From: Schleiferiaceae bacterium
GTDB lineage: Bacteria > Bacteroidota > Bacteroidia > Flavobacteriales > Schleiferiaceae
Length of the DNA: 46,239 bases
Assembly (NCBI GenBank): GCA_022565875.1
Contig: JAIULY010000001.1
Span: 1 to 46,239 of the forward strand
Direction: 5' to 3'
Shown here: positions 16,798 through 26,750 of the stretch, in pieces
Layout of the letters: each line of letters begins with the position of its first letter
Position numbering within the stretch: position 1 is the stretch's first letter
Notes under the pieces: model-generated
Databases searched by the model: none
What the model saw: the letters and a program-made list of their open reading frames with translations, nothing else
What the model was told of the DNA's origin: nothing
Program-made: the position numbers and the translations under genes

Positions 16798-18009
16798 GTG
16801 AGACGAAAGAAGGTATTGATTATAACGACGAATATTGTTAGATGGGGTGGCAGTGAAGAGTTGTGGGCGGATGTAGCAAATGAACTTCTCGAGCAAGGCC
16901 AGGAGGTGATGATTTCAGTGTTCATGCACGCCGATTTGCATCCAAAAATTTTGAAACTCCTTGAAAAAGGAGCCCAACTTCACAAACGACCTTTTCCTTC
17001 ATACTTCAAAGAGCAGCGGTTTACAGGGCGTGCACTTGCAGAACTTAAACGGCGCACCGGTTTAGATAATACAGGTGTTGATTGGCTCAAGGTTTTAAAG
17101 TTTAAGCCCCAATCTGTTTTGATTTCCAGTGGTGAGACATTTGACTATGCGATTTCTGACCAATCATTTCTTGTCAAGTATTGTGTTGACAAGGGGATTC
17201 CATTCTACCTCATTTCTCAGTTCAATTGGGAGCACGACATGGATATTTCAGAATCTTTTAGAACATCACGCAGGAAATTAGTAAACTTATCCTCAGGTAA
17301 CTTTTTTGTATCTGTTCGTAACTTCACAACAGCGCGGCGCCAGATTGCTGCCCAAATTCCCAATGCTCGAATTATTTCCAACCCGATACATATAAACCTT
17401 GACAAGGGTTTACCTTACCCAAAATCAGATATTCCGAAAATTGCCGTTGTCGCGCGATATCAGTCTTTTATCAAAGGGCAAGACCTACTTCTGGAGGCCT
17501 TGTCTTCAAGTGTTTTCTCGGATCAACCTTTTGAAGTGTCATTGTTTGGGTCCGGCAATGACGAAAATTATTTTAAAGAGTTGATAAAATTTTATAACCT
17601 TGAGGCCAACGTTAGTGTTGCTGGTTCAGTGGAGGATGTCTCAAATGTTTGGCGAACGCATCAATTTTTTGTTCTTCCAAGTCGAGCTGAAGGCACTTCT
17701 TTAGCCATGCTTGAAGCAATGGCTTGTGGTAGAACAGGCCTTGTAACGCAAGCTGGAGATAGTGCATTATGGATGATGAAAAATGGATTCTTTGCTGAAA
17801 ACAACACGAAAGAAGCACTCCAAAAAACATTATTGAAAGCGTTTTCAGCATTTTCTGCTTGGGAGAAAATGGGTATGGGATGTCGCGAAGTTATACTTAA
17901 AAATCATCTTCCAAATCAAGCAAAACAGCTAGCCGATCTTTTGGTTGGAACGTTGGCAATCAAAAGCGTTGGATATGATCCTAAGGAATTTTTGGAATTG
18001 TTTGAGTAA
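16798..18009 (+). CDS. Glycosyltransferase family 4 (GT-B)
   Basis: A 403-aa GT-B enzyme starting at a GTG (16798). The N-terminal domain opens with VLIITTNIVRWGGSEELWADVA, with the GG loop near the acceptor side. The C-terminal donor domain has VVARYQSFIKGQDLLLEAL, FGSGNDENY and the E-x7-E motif EGTSLAMLEAMACG. It would add a sugar from an NDP-sugar with retention. It lies between a sulfotransferase and a convergent ABC exporter, with only 16 bp and no terminator before the latter's stop. The sugar and linkage cannot be told. Confidence 0.88.
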   Translation: MRRKKVLIITTNIVRWGGSEELWADVANELLEQGQEVMISVFMHADLHPKILKLLEKGAQLHKRPFPSYFKEQRFTGRALAELKRRTGLDNTGVDWLKVLKFKPQSVLISSGETFDYAISDQSFLVKYCVDKGIPFYLISQFNWEHDMDISESFRTSRRKLVNLSSGNFFVSVRNFTTARRQIAAQIPNARIISNPIHINLDKGLPYPKSDIPKIAVVARYQSFIKGQDLLLEALSSSVFSDQPFEVSLFGSGNDENYFKELIKFYNLEANVSVAGSVEDVSNVWRTHQFFVLPSRAEGTSLAMLEAMACGRTGLVTQAGDSALWMMKNGFFAENNTKEALQKTLLKAFSAFSAWEKMGMGCREVILKNHLPNQAKQLADLLVGTLAIKSVGYDPKEFLELFE

Positions 18010-18025
18010 CGAGTTTACACCAAAT

Positions 18026-19678
18026 TCAGTCTTTTTTTTGGAAATGGATTGCGTGATCGGCAATGGAAGCAAATACTTTATCGTGACTGATGATAATTAT
18101 GGTCGGCTTATTGGGAAGACTTCTTAACGCATTCACGAGATTCTTTACAGTTTCAGTATCTAGATGATTTATAGGTTCATCCAATATCAAAAATTCGGGG
18201 TTTCCTAGCAATGCCCTTGCAATAGCCAATCGTTGGCGTTCTCCACCGGAGAGTTGCACTTCATTTTCTCCGAGATGAAAGTCATATCCTCCTGGAAGAT
18301 TTTCAATAAACTCGTGTGCCTGTACCCTTCTACAAACAGCCTTAATAGCGTTTTTAGAAATTTTCCCCAAACCATAAGTGAGGTTGTTATAAATGGAGTC
18401 GGGGAAAAAAATTGGGTGTTGCGATACGACTCCTATTTTTGGCCTGAGTTGCTCGAAACTCACTTGTTCATGGGGGGTACTGCCATAGTATAAGTTGCCT
18501 GAAGAAGGGTTGTAGTATCCCATTAGTAAGCGCATCAGAGTAGATTTGCCTGATCCATTCGGTCCATAAATAAGAGTCACCTTGCTTGGTGGAATTTCGA
18601 AATCTAAACTTGAAAACACTTGGTTTTCATCATAAGAAAAGCTCAGATTTACAGCTTTAACACCTTCTTTTAATGAAGCTGTTATCGTGTTTGAGTTAAC
18701 ATGTGGTCTTTGGATGAACAAAGGTTCTAGGTTATTTAATGAATTATTTATTTCCAATAATTGAATCGTGTCACTCGCTGTATTATTCAACTTAGTACTT
18801 AATATGTTGGTTAGGAAAATAAATCCCACAAGGTTTCCAATAGTTAGTTTACCATTGATAATTAAAATGGCCCCGACAATTAAAACGACAGTGAAAAGCA
18901 ATCGCGAGAGAAGATTTTGGGTAAAATTTATTTGCAAATGGGATCTCTTTTTTTCGTCACTACTAGACTTTAGAATGCTTTGATAATGGTTGTGATTTTT
19001 TTTTTCGAGTTGGTAAGTGTTCTTTAAAAAAATCAATTCTAAAGCATCAAAGGCAATGGCTAAATATTTCGCGTAGCGTTCTAGCGATTTTCTAAAAATA
19101 TCAATCCTGTTTTCTAAAGTAAATGCTTGAATTCGATTGACACCAATAGCTATTGGTAAGAAAACCGACACAATAAGAAATAGTTGCCAGCTTATAAGAA
19201 GCATCACTAAAAATATACCAAATGCTCCTACTATGCTAGGAATTAACCGGGTTGAAAAGAGACTTAGTTGCTCTTGGAATCGTTGATTTTCTAAGGGAAT
19301 TCTCGCCTGAAGTGTTTTCAGGTCTAAGTCCTGTAATTCATTAAATGACAGGGTTAAAATACTTGAATACAAAGCATTGAAATACTTTTGAAGTCCGGCG
19401 GTGGTGATTTTGTGCAGGTGCAGCTTTAGGAAATTGGACAATAGATTGGAAAATAGTGTTATGGAAAGGATAATTGCTCCATTTAGAATTACCAAGTTTA
19501 TATTGGCTTGGGGTATACCCATGTCAAGAATACCTCTCAGCAAAAATAAAATAGGAACAAATGTAAATCCCAATATACTAAGAACAAAAATAGAGAATAA
19601 AACCTTTTTGATTTGACCTTGGAGTATAAATCGAAAGAGCCTCTTCCAGGAAAACAGATTAATAGTTGGTTTTTGCAC
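18026..19678 (-). CDS. ABC exporter, fused permease and ATPase half-transporter
   Basis: A 550-aa half-transporter. Residues 1-310 form a type IV exporter transmembrane domain with about six segments. The ATPase domain carries Walker A GPNGSGKST (372-380), the signature LSGGERQ (476-482), Walker B FLILDE (496-501) and the switch His532. All catalytic motifs are intact, so a homodimer should be active. The start is a GTG at 19678. In this locus it is the only visible glycan exporter; no Wzx flippase or Wzm/Wzt pair is encoded. It may flip a lipid-linked oligosaccharide like PglK or MsbA, or export another substrate. It stands alone on the minus strand, between plus-strand glycosyltransferases. 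Confidence 0.85.
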   Translation of the reverse strand: MQKPTINLFSWKRLFRFILQGQIKKVLFSIFVLSILGFTFVPILFLLRGILDMGIPQANINLVILNGAIILSITLFSNLLSNFLKLHLHKITTAGLQKYFNALYSSILTLSFNELQDLDLKTLQARIPLENQRFQEQLSLFSTRLIPSIVGAFGIFLVMLLISWQLFLIVSVFLPIAIGVNRIQAFTLENRIDIFRKSLERYAKYLAIAFDALELIFLKNTYQLEKKNHNHYQSILKSSSDEKKRSHLQINFTQNLLSRLLFTVVLIVGAILIINGKLTIGNLVGFIFLTNILSTKLNNTASDTIQLLEINNSLNNLEPLFIQRPHVNSNTITASLKEGVKAVNLSFSYDENQVFSSLDFEIPPSKVTLIYGPNGSGKSTLMRLLMGYYNPSSGNLYYGSTPHEQVSFEQLRPKIGVVSQHPIFFPDSIYNNLTYGLGKISKNAIKAVCRRVQAHEFIENLPGGYDFHLGENEVQLSGGERQRLAIARALLGNPEFLILDEPINHLDTETVKNLVNALRSLPNKPTIIIISHDKVFASIADHAIHFQKKD

Positions 19679-19810
19679 AGGCTTGTTTGTGATTTTTTAT
19701 GATTTAAAAAATTAATAGTTATTAAATCTCCCGTAACATGAAAGTTAGCTGTGATTTTTGCACTATTTATTTTGGCTGTGAAAGTAAATATTATTTATTT
19801 GATTTGCACA

Positions 19811-20776
19811 ATGGAATATAGGGAAGGGCTAAGCATAATTATGCCTGTAAAGCAAAATGATGAGACCTATCTTAGATGTTTGAGTGCCTTGCGCACCATA
19901 CCCAATCTAGAATACGAGGTAGTTGTTGTTTTTGATCGGTGGTTTGATGCGCGACATTCATTTCCTCAAGAGCGCTATCGTTTTTTTGAATACAGCAATG
20001 GATCAGGGCCTGCTGCTGCAAGAAATTTTGGCGTAGATCAATCGCGCTTTGCGCATCTTTGTTTTTTGGACTCTGATGTATTGGCAACGCCTGAAACTAT
20101 TCAAGCCGCTTATAGGTACCTTAAGGGTCAAAATTGGTCAGGATTGGTTGGTGCTTACGACGCCGAACCCGCTGAAAAGTCTCCTATTTCAATGTTCAGA
20201 AATTTGCTGCACCATTATCACCACACGCAAAACGCAGGCGTTACTGGTGTTTTTTGGGGTGCGTTTAGTATTGTTGAAAAAAGGGCTATTGTAGAAGTTG
20301 AAGGGTTTGACGAGACTTATCAAACAGCATCTATTGAGGATGTTTCTTTAGGTGCAAAACTTTCCAAAAAGGGCTTTAAAGTAGTTTTGTGTCCCCAGTT
20401 TCAGGTGAAGCACCTAAAGAAGTGGACCCTGAAAACCATGGTTTATACCGATATTTTTTTGAGGGCAAAGCCATGGATTATTTTTTCTTTTGGAAAGAAG
20501 GCCATTAAAAATGAATTGAACACTTCAACAAGAGAATTGGCCTGTGCTTTACTGGGGCAATTTGCACTACTTGCGCTTTTTTATTCGTGGTATTTGACAT
20601 TTTTTTTCTTTTTAATGCAAATTATTCTTCAAATTCGGTGGTATAAGCTGCTCATACAGAAAATCTCCGGGGTCCATATAATTTTATATTTCGTTTATCA
20701 TCAGGTGTACTACATTAGCGCTGCCACAGGAGCTTTCTTAGGGTTGATAAAAGTGGGAAAGAGAACTATATTATGA
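19811..20776 (+). CDS. Glycosyltransferase family 2 with C-terminal membrane segments
   Basis: A 321-aa GT-A protein from the ATG at 19811 ([20 protein letters not shown]). The nucleotide-sugar and metal site is LDSDV (86-90). The later acidic motif is in [12 protein letters not shown]. Two hydrophobic segments near the C-terminus should anchor it in the inner membrane. An upstream in-frame ATG (19751) would add a hydrophobic tail before the normal beta-1 strand and is less likely. It overlaps the following FAD-oxidoreductase gene by ATGA, so the pair is translationally coupled. Confidence 0.86.
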   Translation: MEYREGLSIIMPVKQNDETYLRCLSALRTIPNLEYEVVVVFDRWFDARHSFPQERYRFFEYSNGSGPAAARNFGVDQSRFAHLCFLDSDVLATPETIQAAYRYLKGQNWSGLVGAYDAEPAEKSPISMFRNLLHHYHHTQNAGVTGVFWGAFSIVEKRAIVEVEGFDETYQTASIEDVSLGAKLSKKGFKVVLCPQFQVKHLKKWTLKTMVYTDIFLRAKPWIIFSFGKKAIKNELNTSTRELACALLGQFALLALFYSWYLTFFFFLMQIILQIRWYKLLIQKISGVHIILYFVYHQVYYISAATGAFLGLIKVGKRTIL

Positions 20777-22323
20777 AAAAACAAACTATTGCCATTATAG
20801 GAGCTGGGCCAGCAGGCCTTACTGCGGCATATGAGTTGTCAAAAAACGAGAATTACCGTGTAGTGGTCTTAGAAAGTTCTGCGCAAGTTGGAGGGATTTC
20901 TAGAACGATTAATTTCAAAGGGAATTTAATTGATATAGGGGGGCATCGTTTTTTTTCTAAAAGTGAAAAAGTATTGAGTTGGTGGGCGAGTATTTTACCC
21001 ATAGTAGATACTACCAACGAGAAGAAAATTAATTATCACAACCAACAAGCATCGCTTCAGGGATTTGTGATACAAAGTGCTGCAAACTCTTTTCTAATCA
21101 GAAACCGCAAATCCCGAATCTTTTTCGAAAAGAAAATGTTTGATTATCCTTTGCGAATGACACCTCAACTCATTATTAATCTTGGGCTCCTTCGTTCATT
21201 GCGGATATTCAGGGATATCCTTTGGGCGAGAGTTTTCCCGATAAAAAATGAGAAGACCTTAGAAGACTTTTATATCAATCGGTTTGGGAAAACGCTATAC
21301 AACACATTTTTCAAAGAGTATTCTGTAAAAGTGTGGGGCAAGCCATGTTCCGAAATAAGTAATGCTTGGGGAAAACAGCGTGTGAAGGGTTTAAAAATAC
21401 GAGAGCTTTTTTGGCACAGTATTAAGAAAGTTCTTCTTCCAGAGCGTTTGCGCAATTTAAAATCTCGAACCCTTACAGAGACATTTCTGTACCCTGCTAA
21501 AGGCCCTGGTATGCTTTGGGAGGTTGTAGCAAAGTTGGCTGTTGAACGACAGGTTGAAATATTGTTTAACACAGAAGTTACTAGTGTATACACACATAAT
21601 AATGTGGCACATTCCGTCGAATATCTGAGCAATGGCGCCAAAAAGTCTATTGAAGTCGATGCCGTGTTTTCTACCATGCCAATTAGTACTCTAACAACTT
21701 GCTTAAGCGGGGATAACACACCTCCCAAAGCAGTTTTTGAAATTGCAAAAGGCCTAGAATACAGAGATTTCTTGATTGTCGGCCTTTTGGTAAGCCGGTT
21801 GAAGTTTAAAAAAGAGAACGGTAAAATGATCACGGATAATTGGTTGTATATTCAAGATAGTGGGGTTCAGGTTGGTCGTCTTCAGTTGTTTAACAATTGG
21901 AGTCCATTTATGACAAGTAAAGATTTTTGCTGGATTGGTGCGGAGTATTTTTGTGCAAAAGGTGACGCTATTTGGGAGAAAACCGAAAGTGAGATGATTG
22001 CTCTTGCTGTTCAAGAATTGGCAACAATTGGTATTCTAGATCCCAATGCATTTATTGACGGGACGGTTGTAAAGGTGCCAAAGGCTTATCCATCCTATAC
22101 TGGTACCTATCATCAGCTTGCTGCAATTGAATCCTATTTGGACGGCATAACAAACATTTATCCCATCGGACGCAATGGAATGCACAAATACAACAATCAA
22201 GACCATTCTATGCTCACGGCTTTTCGAGCGGTAGAATTATTTGCAAATCCAGAAAGTGGCCATAAGTCAGAACTTTGGAAAATAAATGCGGATGATGAAT
22301 ACCAAGAGGAGATTAAAAAATGA
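20773..22323 (+). CDS. FAD-dependent oxidoreductase, UDP-galactopyranose-mutase/amine-oxidase-like
   Basis: A 516-aa flavoprotein. The N-terminal dinucleotide fold [15 protein letters not shown] (8-22) is followed by [15 protein letters not shown] and the GGHRFFSKS segment seen in UDP-galactopyranose-mutase-like proteins. The C-terminal FAD motif is [18 protein letters not shown]. Homologues in polysaccharide loci are usually annotated as FAD-dependent oxidoreductases, and some relatives interconvert sugar ring forms; the reaction here is unproved. It is coupled to the upstream GT2 by a 4-base overlap and ends 4 bp from the stop of a convergent sulfotransferase gene, with no terminator. Confidence 0.82.
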   Translation: MKKQTIAIIGAGPAGLTAAYELSKNENYRVVVLESSAQVGGISRTINFKGNLIDIGGHRFFSKSEKVLSWWASILPIVDTTNEKKINYHNQQASLQGFVIQSAANSFLIRNRKSRIFFEKKMFDYPLRMTPQLIINLGLLRSLRIFRDILWARVFPIKNEKTLEDFYINRFGKTLYNTFFKEYSVKVWGKPCSEISNAWGKQRVKGLKIRELFWHSIKKVLLPERLRNLKSRTLTETFLYPAKGPGMLWEVVAKLAVERQVEILFNTEVTSVYTHNNVAHSVEYLSNGAKKSIEVDAVFSTMPISTLTTCLSGDNTPPKAVFEIAKGLEYRDFLIVGLLVSRLKFKKENGKMITDNWLYIQDSGVQVGRLQLFNNWSPFMTSKDFCWIGAEYFCAKGDAIWEKTESEMIALAVQELATIGILDPNAFIDGTVVKVPKAYPSYTGTYHQLAAIESYLDGITNIYPIGRNGMHKYNNQDHSMLTAFRAVELFANPESGHKSELWKINADDEYQEEIKK

Positions 22324-22327
22324 AAAA

Positions 22328-23305
22328 TTAAGGCAGTATTCCTAATTTTTCTTTCCGTGCGGTCTCTTCATAAACTTTATAATCTATGGCGTAAATCTCC
22401 CTCACCATTTCTTCGAGATGAGGCGCATAATAGGAGGCTCCAGCTGGTTTGTTTGGCATGGCTTGGATTTCTCTAGTGGATAATCGATAAGCTTCCTTTA
22501 TGTGCAAATTTGATTCGCGCCTACTTTTGTTTTCATGAAATTTCTCAGGTGCACTATCAGGTTGTAAGGCATGAAAAAGCATTCCAATATTTTCTAAAGT
22601 GTAAACTTTGGTTTCTTTTAGTGCGATTATTTCAAAATCTTTTGAAACTTGTAGGCTTAAATGTTCGTCCCAGAGTTTTTTGTGGTTCTTAAATGCTTCG
22701 TAAAGTTTTGTGATAAAGTATTCGAATGAATATTGAAGCGGGTCGAGCAGAAAATCATCTGTAATATTAATTACTGTGATCATTAATTCTCTACCTAACT
22801 TCACGCGATCATCTTTGATGCTGAATTCTTTGTTGATGAATTTATTTTTGAAAAAAGAAACAAGTCTTTCATAAGGGTCTCTAATAATAAAATATTTCGC
22901 AAATGAATTGTAGTCATTCCAATACAGGGTGGTTGCTTTGGAGTCATTTTTGTTCTTGTTTAGCAGAAATGGTAGTGACACGTGGTGATAATTCCCTTTA
23001 AAGTGAGCCATTTTTTCCCCCAATTGTAGTTCTTCGTGAAGAAACTTAATAATGGATGTGCTCGCAACTTTTGGTGTTAAAAAAACAATACATTTATTCT
23101 CTTCATCGACAACCCCCCTGCCTAATCTAGAAAAGGGACTCGGGGCGATTATCTTTTTTCCAAAAGTTCCATATCGAATAGTGCAACTATAATGCGACTG
23201 ACTATTCGGGTTTTTAAAAAAAGGGAAATCTTGAAGATCTAATACGCTAGTTTTATAATTTATGAATCGCTTAAATCCATCGTAAAGAAAAAATAGTTGT
23301 CTCAA
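22328..23305 (-). CDS. Sulfotransferase family 2-type (carbohydrate sulfotransferase-like), copy 1
   Basis: A 325-aa protein with the motifs of the HNK-1/chondroitin sulfotransferase family: TPKVASTSIIKFL (77-89) for the 5'-phosphosulfate and IRDPYERLVSFFKNKF (141-156) for the 3'-phosphate. There is no clear signal peptide, so it is probably cytoplasmic or peripheral. The start is a TTG at 23305 that overlaps the stop of the upstream paralogue (TTGA). It is last in a five-gene minus-strand operon. Eukaryotic members act on GalNAc or GlcA residues; the bacterial substrate is unknown. Confidence 0.8.
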   Translation of the reverse strand: MRQLFFLYDGFKRFINYKTSVLDLQDFPFFKNPNSQSHYSCTIRYGTFGKKIIAPSPFSRLGRGVVDEENKCIVFLTPKVASTSIIKFLHEELQLGEKMAHFKGNYHHVSLPFLLNKNKNDSKATTLYWNDYNSFAKYFIIRDPYERLVSFFKNKFINKEFSIKDDRVKLGRELMITVINITDDFLLDPLQYSFEYFITKLYEAFKNHKKLWDEHLSLQVSKDFEIIALKETKVYTLENIGMLFHALQPDSAPEKFHENKSRRESNLHIKEAYRLSTREIQAMPNKPAGASYYAPHLEEMVREIYAIDYKVYEETARKEKLGILP

Positions 23306-24237
23306 AATAGAATGGGTTTTGTGCCTTTGAAGCGGTTATAGATTTGATAATCGTCTTGATATATAGAATATAACTTATTTGAAAGCTCGTCCTGAAAAAA
23401 ACTATCCCTAGATGGTTTAGTGGATAGGCCGCACAATTCGGCTAGTGGTAGATCACTTGCATTAGCTACAAAAGAAGATTCGGGATTTCCTCGATTTAAG
23501 TGGATGTTGTATGCGCTCAAGTTGTACATGCTTAGCCAATTGCGTATAAAATCTGATAAGTAAATGCTGTCAAAAAACTGAACTTGATTCATTGCAATGT
23601 ATTTAAAATCAGCAGTTAATTGTTTTATTAAATGGACGTCCCAAAGTATCCGACTTTGATTAAAACAGATTTTATACAATTGATCAATGGTACTTCTAAA
23701 ACTTAATTCACCAAGGGAGCTTTGATGTTTATTATCTTTAAGATATGCAAGGTTTAATAGAAACTTAACCATTATGGAGTCTATTCCTGATACAATTTGT
23801 TTTTGGTATGGAGAAACAATTTTGTTCTCAAAAAAGGAAAGATATCTATCAAAAGGATCGCGAATAGGCATAATTTTTTTATAGCCCTTAAAGTCTCGCC
23901 AGTTTAACTTGCCTTGCTTTTGTATCCACTCAAATGAGCTAATTATTGGAGTCCCCGAAATTTGTTCATTTATTGTCGCAACAACATGTTTTAGTGAAGT
24001 TGTCCCAACTTTTGGGGATGTAAATATGATTAACTTATGGTTGTGATCTATCCAGCCCACTAAAAAACGGGAACCACTAGCAAGTTTATTAACTTTTGGA
24101 TAAAATCGGCTACCATGTATAATAGGGTAGCCGCTTGAAAATTGTTCTGCACGAAAAAAGATGTTTTGCTCAAAGTCTTTGATGCCAATGAGCGACGCTG
24201 CTTTAACTCTTGTTTTTAGGTAAAAAGTTTCTAACAA
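23302..24237 (-). CDS. Sulfotransferase family 2-type, copy 2
   Basis: A 311-aa paralogue of the next gene with the same layout: TSPKVGTTSLKHV (73-85) and IRDPFDRYLSFFENKI (125-140). The two proteins look well diverged outside these motifs, so they probably modify different positions or sugars. The start is a TTG at 24237, three bases after the stop of the SGNH-like gene. Tight spacing on both sides shows it belongs to the MBOAT/SGNH/sulfotransferase operon. Confidence 0.78.
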   Translation of the reverse strand: MLETFYLKTRVKAASLIGIKDFEQNIFFRAEQFSSGYPIIHGSRFYPKVNKLASGSRFLVGWIDHNHKLIIFTSPKVGTTSLKHVVATINEQISGTPIISSFEWIQKQGKLNWRDFKGYKKIMPIRDPFDRYLSFFENKIVSPYQKQIVSGIDSIMVKFLLNLAYLKDNKHQSSLGELSFRSTIDQLYKICFNQSRILWDVHLIKQLTADFKYIAMNQVQFFDSIYLSDFIRNWLSMYNLSAYNIHLNRGNPESSFVANASDLPLAELCGLSTKPSRDSFFQDELSNKLYSIYQDDYQIYNRFKGTKPILF

Positions 24238-24240
24238 TGT

Positions 24241-25296
24241 TTATTTCTTTAAAAGTTTGTTAATTTCCACTGCCATTGCCATAGAAAAAGCGTAGGCTCC
24301 TTTTTGGTTGAGATGACCAGGGTCAAAATAGTAATCGAAATCATAAAGGAAAGGATATTTTGTTGGGTTTTCAAAATTTACACATGAAATTCCCTCTTTG
24401 CCTAAAGAATTTATAACGGCTCGTTCTTCAATGATTCTGCCACCCATTGGATGAGAAAAAACTATTAATCGTATGTTATGTTTTTGTAAAAAGGTATTCA
24501 ATTCTAAATAGCGGCCTAAATAGATATCTCCATTTTTATCTGTTTGTGCACTGCGTTGCGCATTTAGTTCCATTTCAACACTTACAGATTCAAATTTCTT
24601 TTCAATAGCATTTTTTAATTCCAATGTTTCTGGGACTACTTTTGGAGAGGTGTAAGGTAAGTATCCATTCTCATTAAATTCTTTTTTGCTTCTTTTTCCC
24701 TTGGTTAAGACTTCTTTTATTTCCAACAGCGACATTTTCTTTGGGTTTCTAGTGCGGTAAACAAATTTATTTCTTGAATTTACATAAGCCTTAGAACTTG
24801 TCCAAAAGTTTGAAATCTTTGTAGGAAAGTCTAATTGCTTTGTATTAATTATTTGAATGACATCTTGAATAAAGTATTTTGTCGTGTAAAAGTAGAGAAA
24901 TCGAGGTAAGGTTACAAATGATTTTTGAGAAGCAGGACTTTCTAACGTATTGTACAATCCACTTTCTAGAAGCACGGTTGAATTGGGTTTTATCTTTCCT
25001 GTTATTACCAGTTCTTTTATTAAGGCCAACTTCATATGCCCCCTCATTCCTGGAATTCCTAAATTAAAACTGTTTGTTTGGTTTATAGAATCAAGTGTAT
25101 TACAATTAAGGGAGGCCACAGAAATGCTAGATCCAAAAATAATAAGATCCACATCCTTTTGTTTTGAAAATAGTTGAACCTTTGCTGTAATTTGTTCATC
25201 ATCAACTTTTTCGATATCAATGAAAAAATCCATAGTTAAAAAAATCAGGATTAAGATAAAAAAACAGCTAAATGTTTTTTTGATAAATTTTTCCAC
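24241..25296 (-). CDS. SGNH-hydrolase-like membrane-anchored protein (MBOAT partner)
   Basis: A 351-aa protein with one N-terminal membrane anchor (about 8-26) and an extracytoplasmic domain. Block I reads IIFGSSISVAS (about 53-62), with GSS in place of GDS, and the C-terminal block has FDPGHLNQKGA, giving the Asp-x-x-His pair. This is the pattern of the DltD/AlgX/AlgJ-like proteins that work with MBOAT acyltransferases to move an acyl group onto an exported glycan. The start is a GTG (25296), 47 bp after the MBOAT stop. The pairing makes a role in glycan O-acylation likely. Confidence 0.75.
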   Translation of the reverse strand: MEKFIKKTFSCFFILILIFLTMDFFIDIEKVDDEQITAKVQLFSKQKDVDLIIFGSSISVASLNCNTLDSINQTNSFNLGIPGMRGHMKLALIKELVITGKIKPNSTVLLESGLYNTLESPASQKSFVTLPRFLYFYTTKYFIQDVIQIINTKQLDFPTKISNFWTSSKAYVNSRNKFVYRTRNPKKMSLLEIKEVLTKGKRSKKEFNENGYLPYTSPKVVPETLELKNAIEKKFESVSVEMELNAQRSAQTDKNGDIYLGRYLELNTFLQKHNIRLIVFSHPMGGRIIEERAVINSLGKEGISCVNFENPTKYPFLYDFDYYFDPGHLNQKGAYAFSMAMAVEINKLLKK

Positions 25297-25343
25297 AGTC
25301 TTGTTTTTACAAATTTGTTTGTGTCAAAGAATCATTTTTTGCA

Positions 25344-26744
25344 TCAAAAAGCAAAGTAAATGAATTCAGTACTACTTTCCATATACCCCGAGATTATAAG
25401 AAGGGCAATCGAGATAATGATATAGTTTACAATTTTATAGGAAGTTAACTTTTCCATTTGAAATGTTTTTCCGCATTTGTCAGCCCAAATTTCTGAGGTT
25501 AAAAACATACAATAAGTTCCTAAAGGAAAAGACAGAAGGCTCCAATCGACGGAAGGGCTGTTAAGAGTAAAGCTTTTAAAGTAGGCCATCGCATTGCTGA
25601 GGTTTTCAGACCGAAACAAGACGAGATGGGTTGCAAGGCTTATGTTCCACAAAATAATTTGAAGAATTCGCTTTCGACCGCTTAAACGCAACCTATTCAA
25701 TCCTAAAAAGCCATAAAGCACAATAGAGCAAAAAGCTAAAATATAGGTCCAATTTGCACCATGCCACAAGCCAATAAGAAAAAGGACAAAAAACGGAATG
25801 GTTACGTGTTTTTTTGGAATATGGGTGGCGTTTCTCAAAGGATTACCAACGTAATCGCGAAACCAAGTCGTGAGGGTTATGTGCCATCTTCGAAAAAAAA
25901 CCAATGAGTTTGTAAAGTGTATTAATGGGTATTTAAAGTTTTCACTGAGTGAAAATCCAAATAGCAACCCAAGCCCGATGGCAATGTGACTGTAGCCCGA
26001 AAAATCGCAATACAACTGTACCACAAAAAACAGCATTCCAAAAAACAGGTGAATAGGAGAATGTTCCGTTGGAGCAGCATGTACCATGTTTACAAATTCA
26101 CCCAAGACACCTGCAACAAAAACTTTAATAAAGAGTCCCCATATTATCCGTTTGATGCCAAGGCTCGCAGCGCTGTAGTCAAAGATTCTATTTCGGGCAA
26201 ATTGGGGCAACATGTTAGCCGCTCGCTCTATTGGGCCCGCTACTAATTGCGGAAAAAAAGACACGAAACAAAGAAAGTTTAATAAGTTGGTTTCAGGGGC
26301 AATCTTTCTTCGATAGACATCTACCGTATAGGAAAGCGTCTGAAATGTGTAAAAAGAGATGCCAACAGGCAATACAACATTCAAATCTATAGTAGATAAT
26401 TGAACTCCAATTTGCTGCAATACAAAGTTTAAATTTTCAATAAAAAAATTCATATACTTAAAATACATCAGCACGCCTAGGTTTCCAATGATGCTGAGAT
26501 AGAGCAGGTATTTTCGGTGCGCTGGCTTTTGCGTATCACCAATGGCCCTTCCCAAGAAAAAATCTAAAAGCGAGCTGAAGATAATTAAAAGCAAAAAGGT
26601 GTAACTCCAAAAGCCATAAAAAATATAACTGAACACAACAATCAATATGTTCTGCGCCAGCCGATTATAGCGAAATGCAATCCAATACAAAAGGAAAAAT
26701 ATTGGAAGGAAAACCAAAAGAAAAGCCCAAGAGTTGAATAACAC
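25344..26744 (-). CDS. MBOAT-family O-acyltransferase (AlgI/DltB-like)
   Basis: A 466-aa polytopic membrane protein. The opening FNSWAFLLVFLPIFFLLYW matches the AlgI group, and the family core is present: LPVGISFYTFQTLSY, FFPQLVAGPIERA, YCDFSGYSHIAIGLG, RRWHITLTTWFRDYV and GLWHGANWTY with the catalytic His328. It would transfer an acyl (usually acetyl) group across the membrane for modification of a polysaccharide. The start is a GTG at 26744, six bases after the stop of the GT2 gene. The SGNH-like partner follows directly, as in alginate and D-alanylation systems. Confidence 0.9.
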   Translation of the reverse strand: MLFNSWAFLLVFLPIFFLLYWIAFRYNRLAQNILIVVFSYIFYGFWSYTFLLLIIFSSLLDFFLGRAIGDTQKPAHRKYLLYLSIIGNLGVLMYFKYMNFFIENLNFVLQQIGVQLSTIDLNVVLPVGISFYTFQTLSYTVDVYRRKIAPETNLLNFLCFVSFFPQLVAGPIERAANMLPQFARNRIFDYSAASLGIKRIIWGLFIKVFVAGVLGEFVNMVHAAPTEHSPIHLFFGMLFFVVQLYCDFSGYSHIAIGLGLLFGFSLSENFKYPLIHFTNSLVFFRRWHITLTTWFRDYVGNPLRNATHIPKKHVTIPFFVLFLIGLWHGANWTYILAFCSIVLYGFLGLNRLRLSGRKRILQIILWNISLATHLVLFRSENLSNAMAYFKSFTLNSPSVDWSLLSFPLGTYCMFLTSEIWADKCGKTFQMEKLTSYKIVNYIIISIALLIISGYMESSTEFIYFAF

Positions 26745-26750
26745 GTTGTA

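Noticed and set aside
16732-19810. Mobile element boundary or genomic-island edge around the glycan locus
   Set aside because: No transposase, integrase, tRNA, terminal repeats or target duplication is visible in the window.
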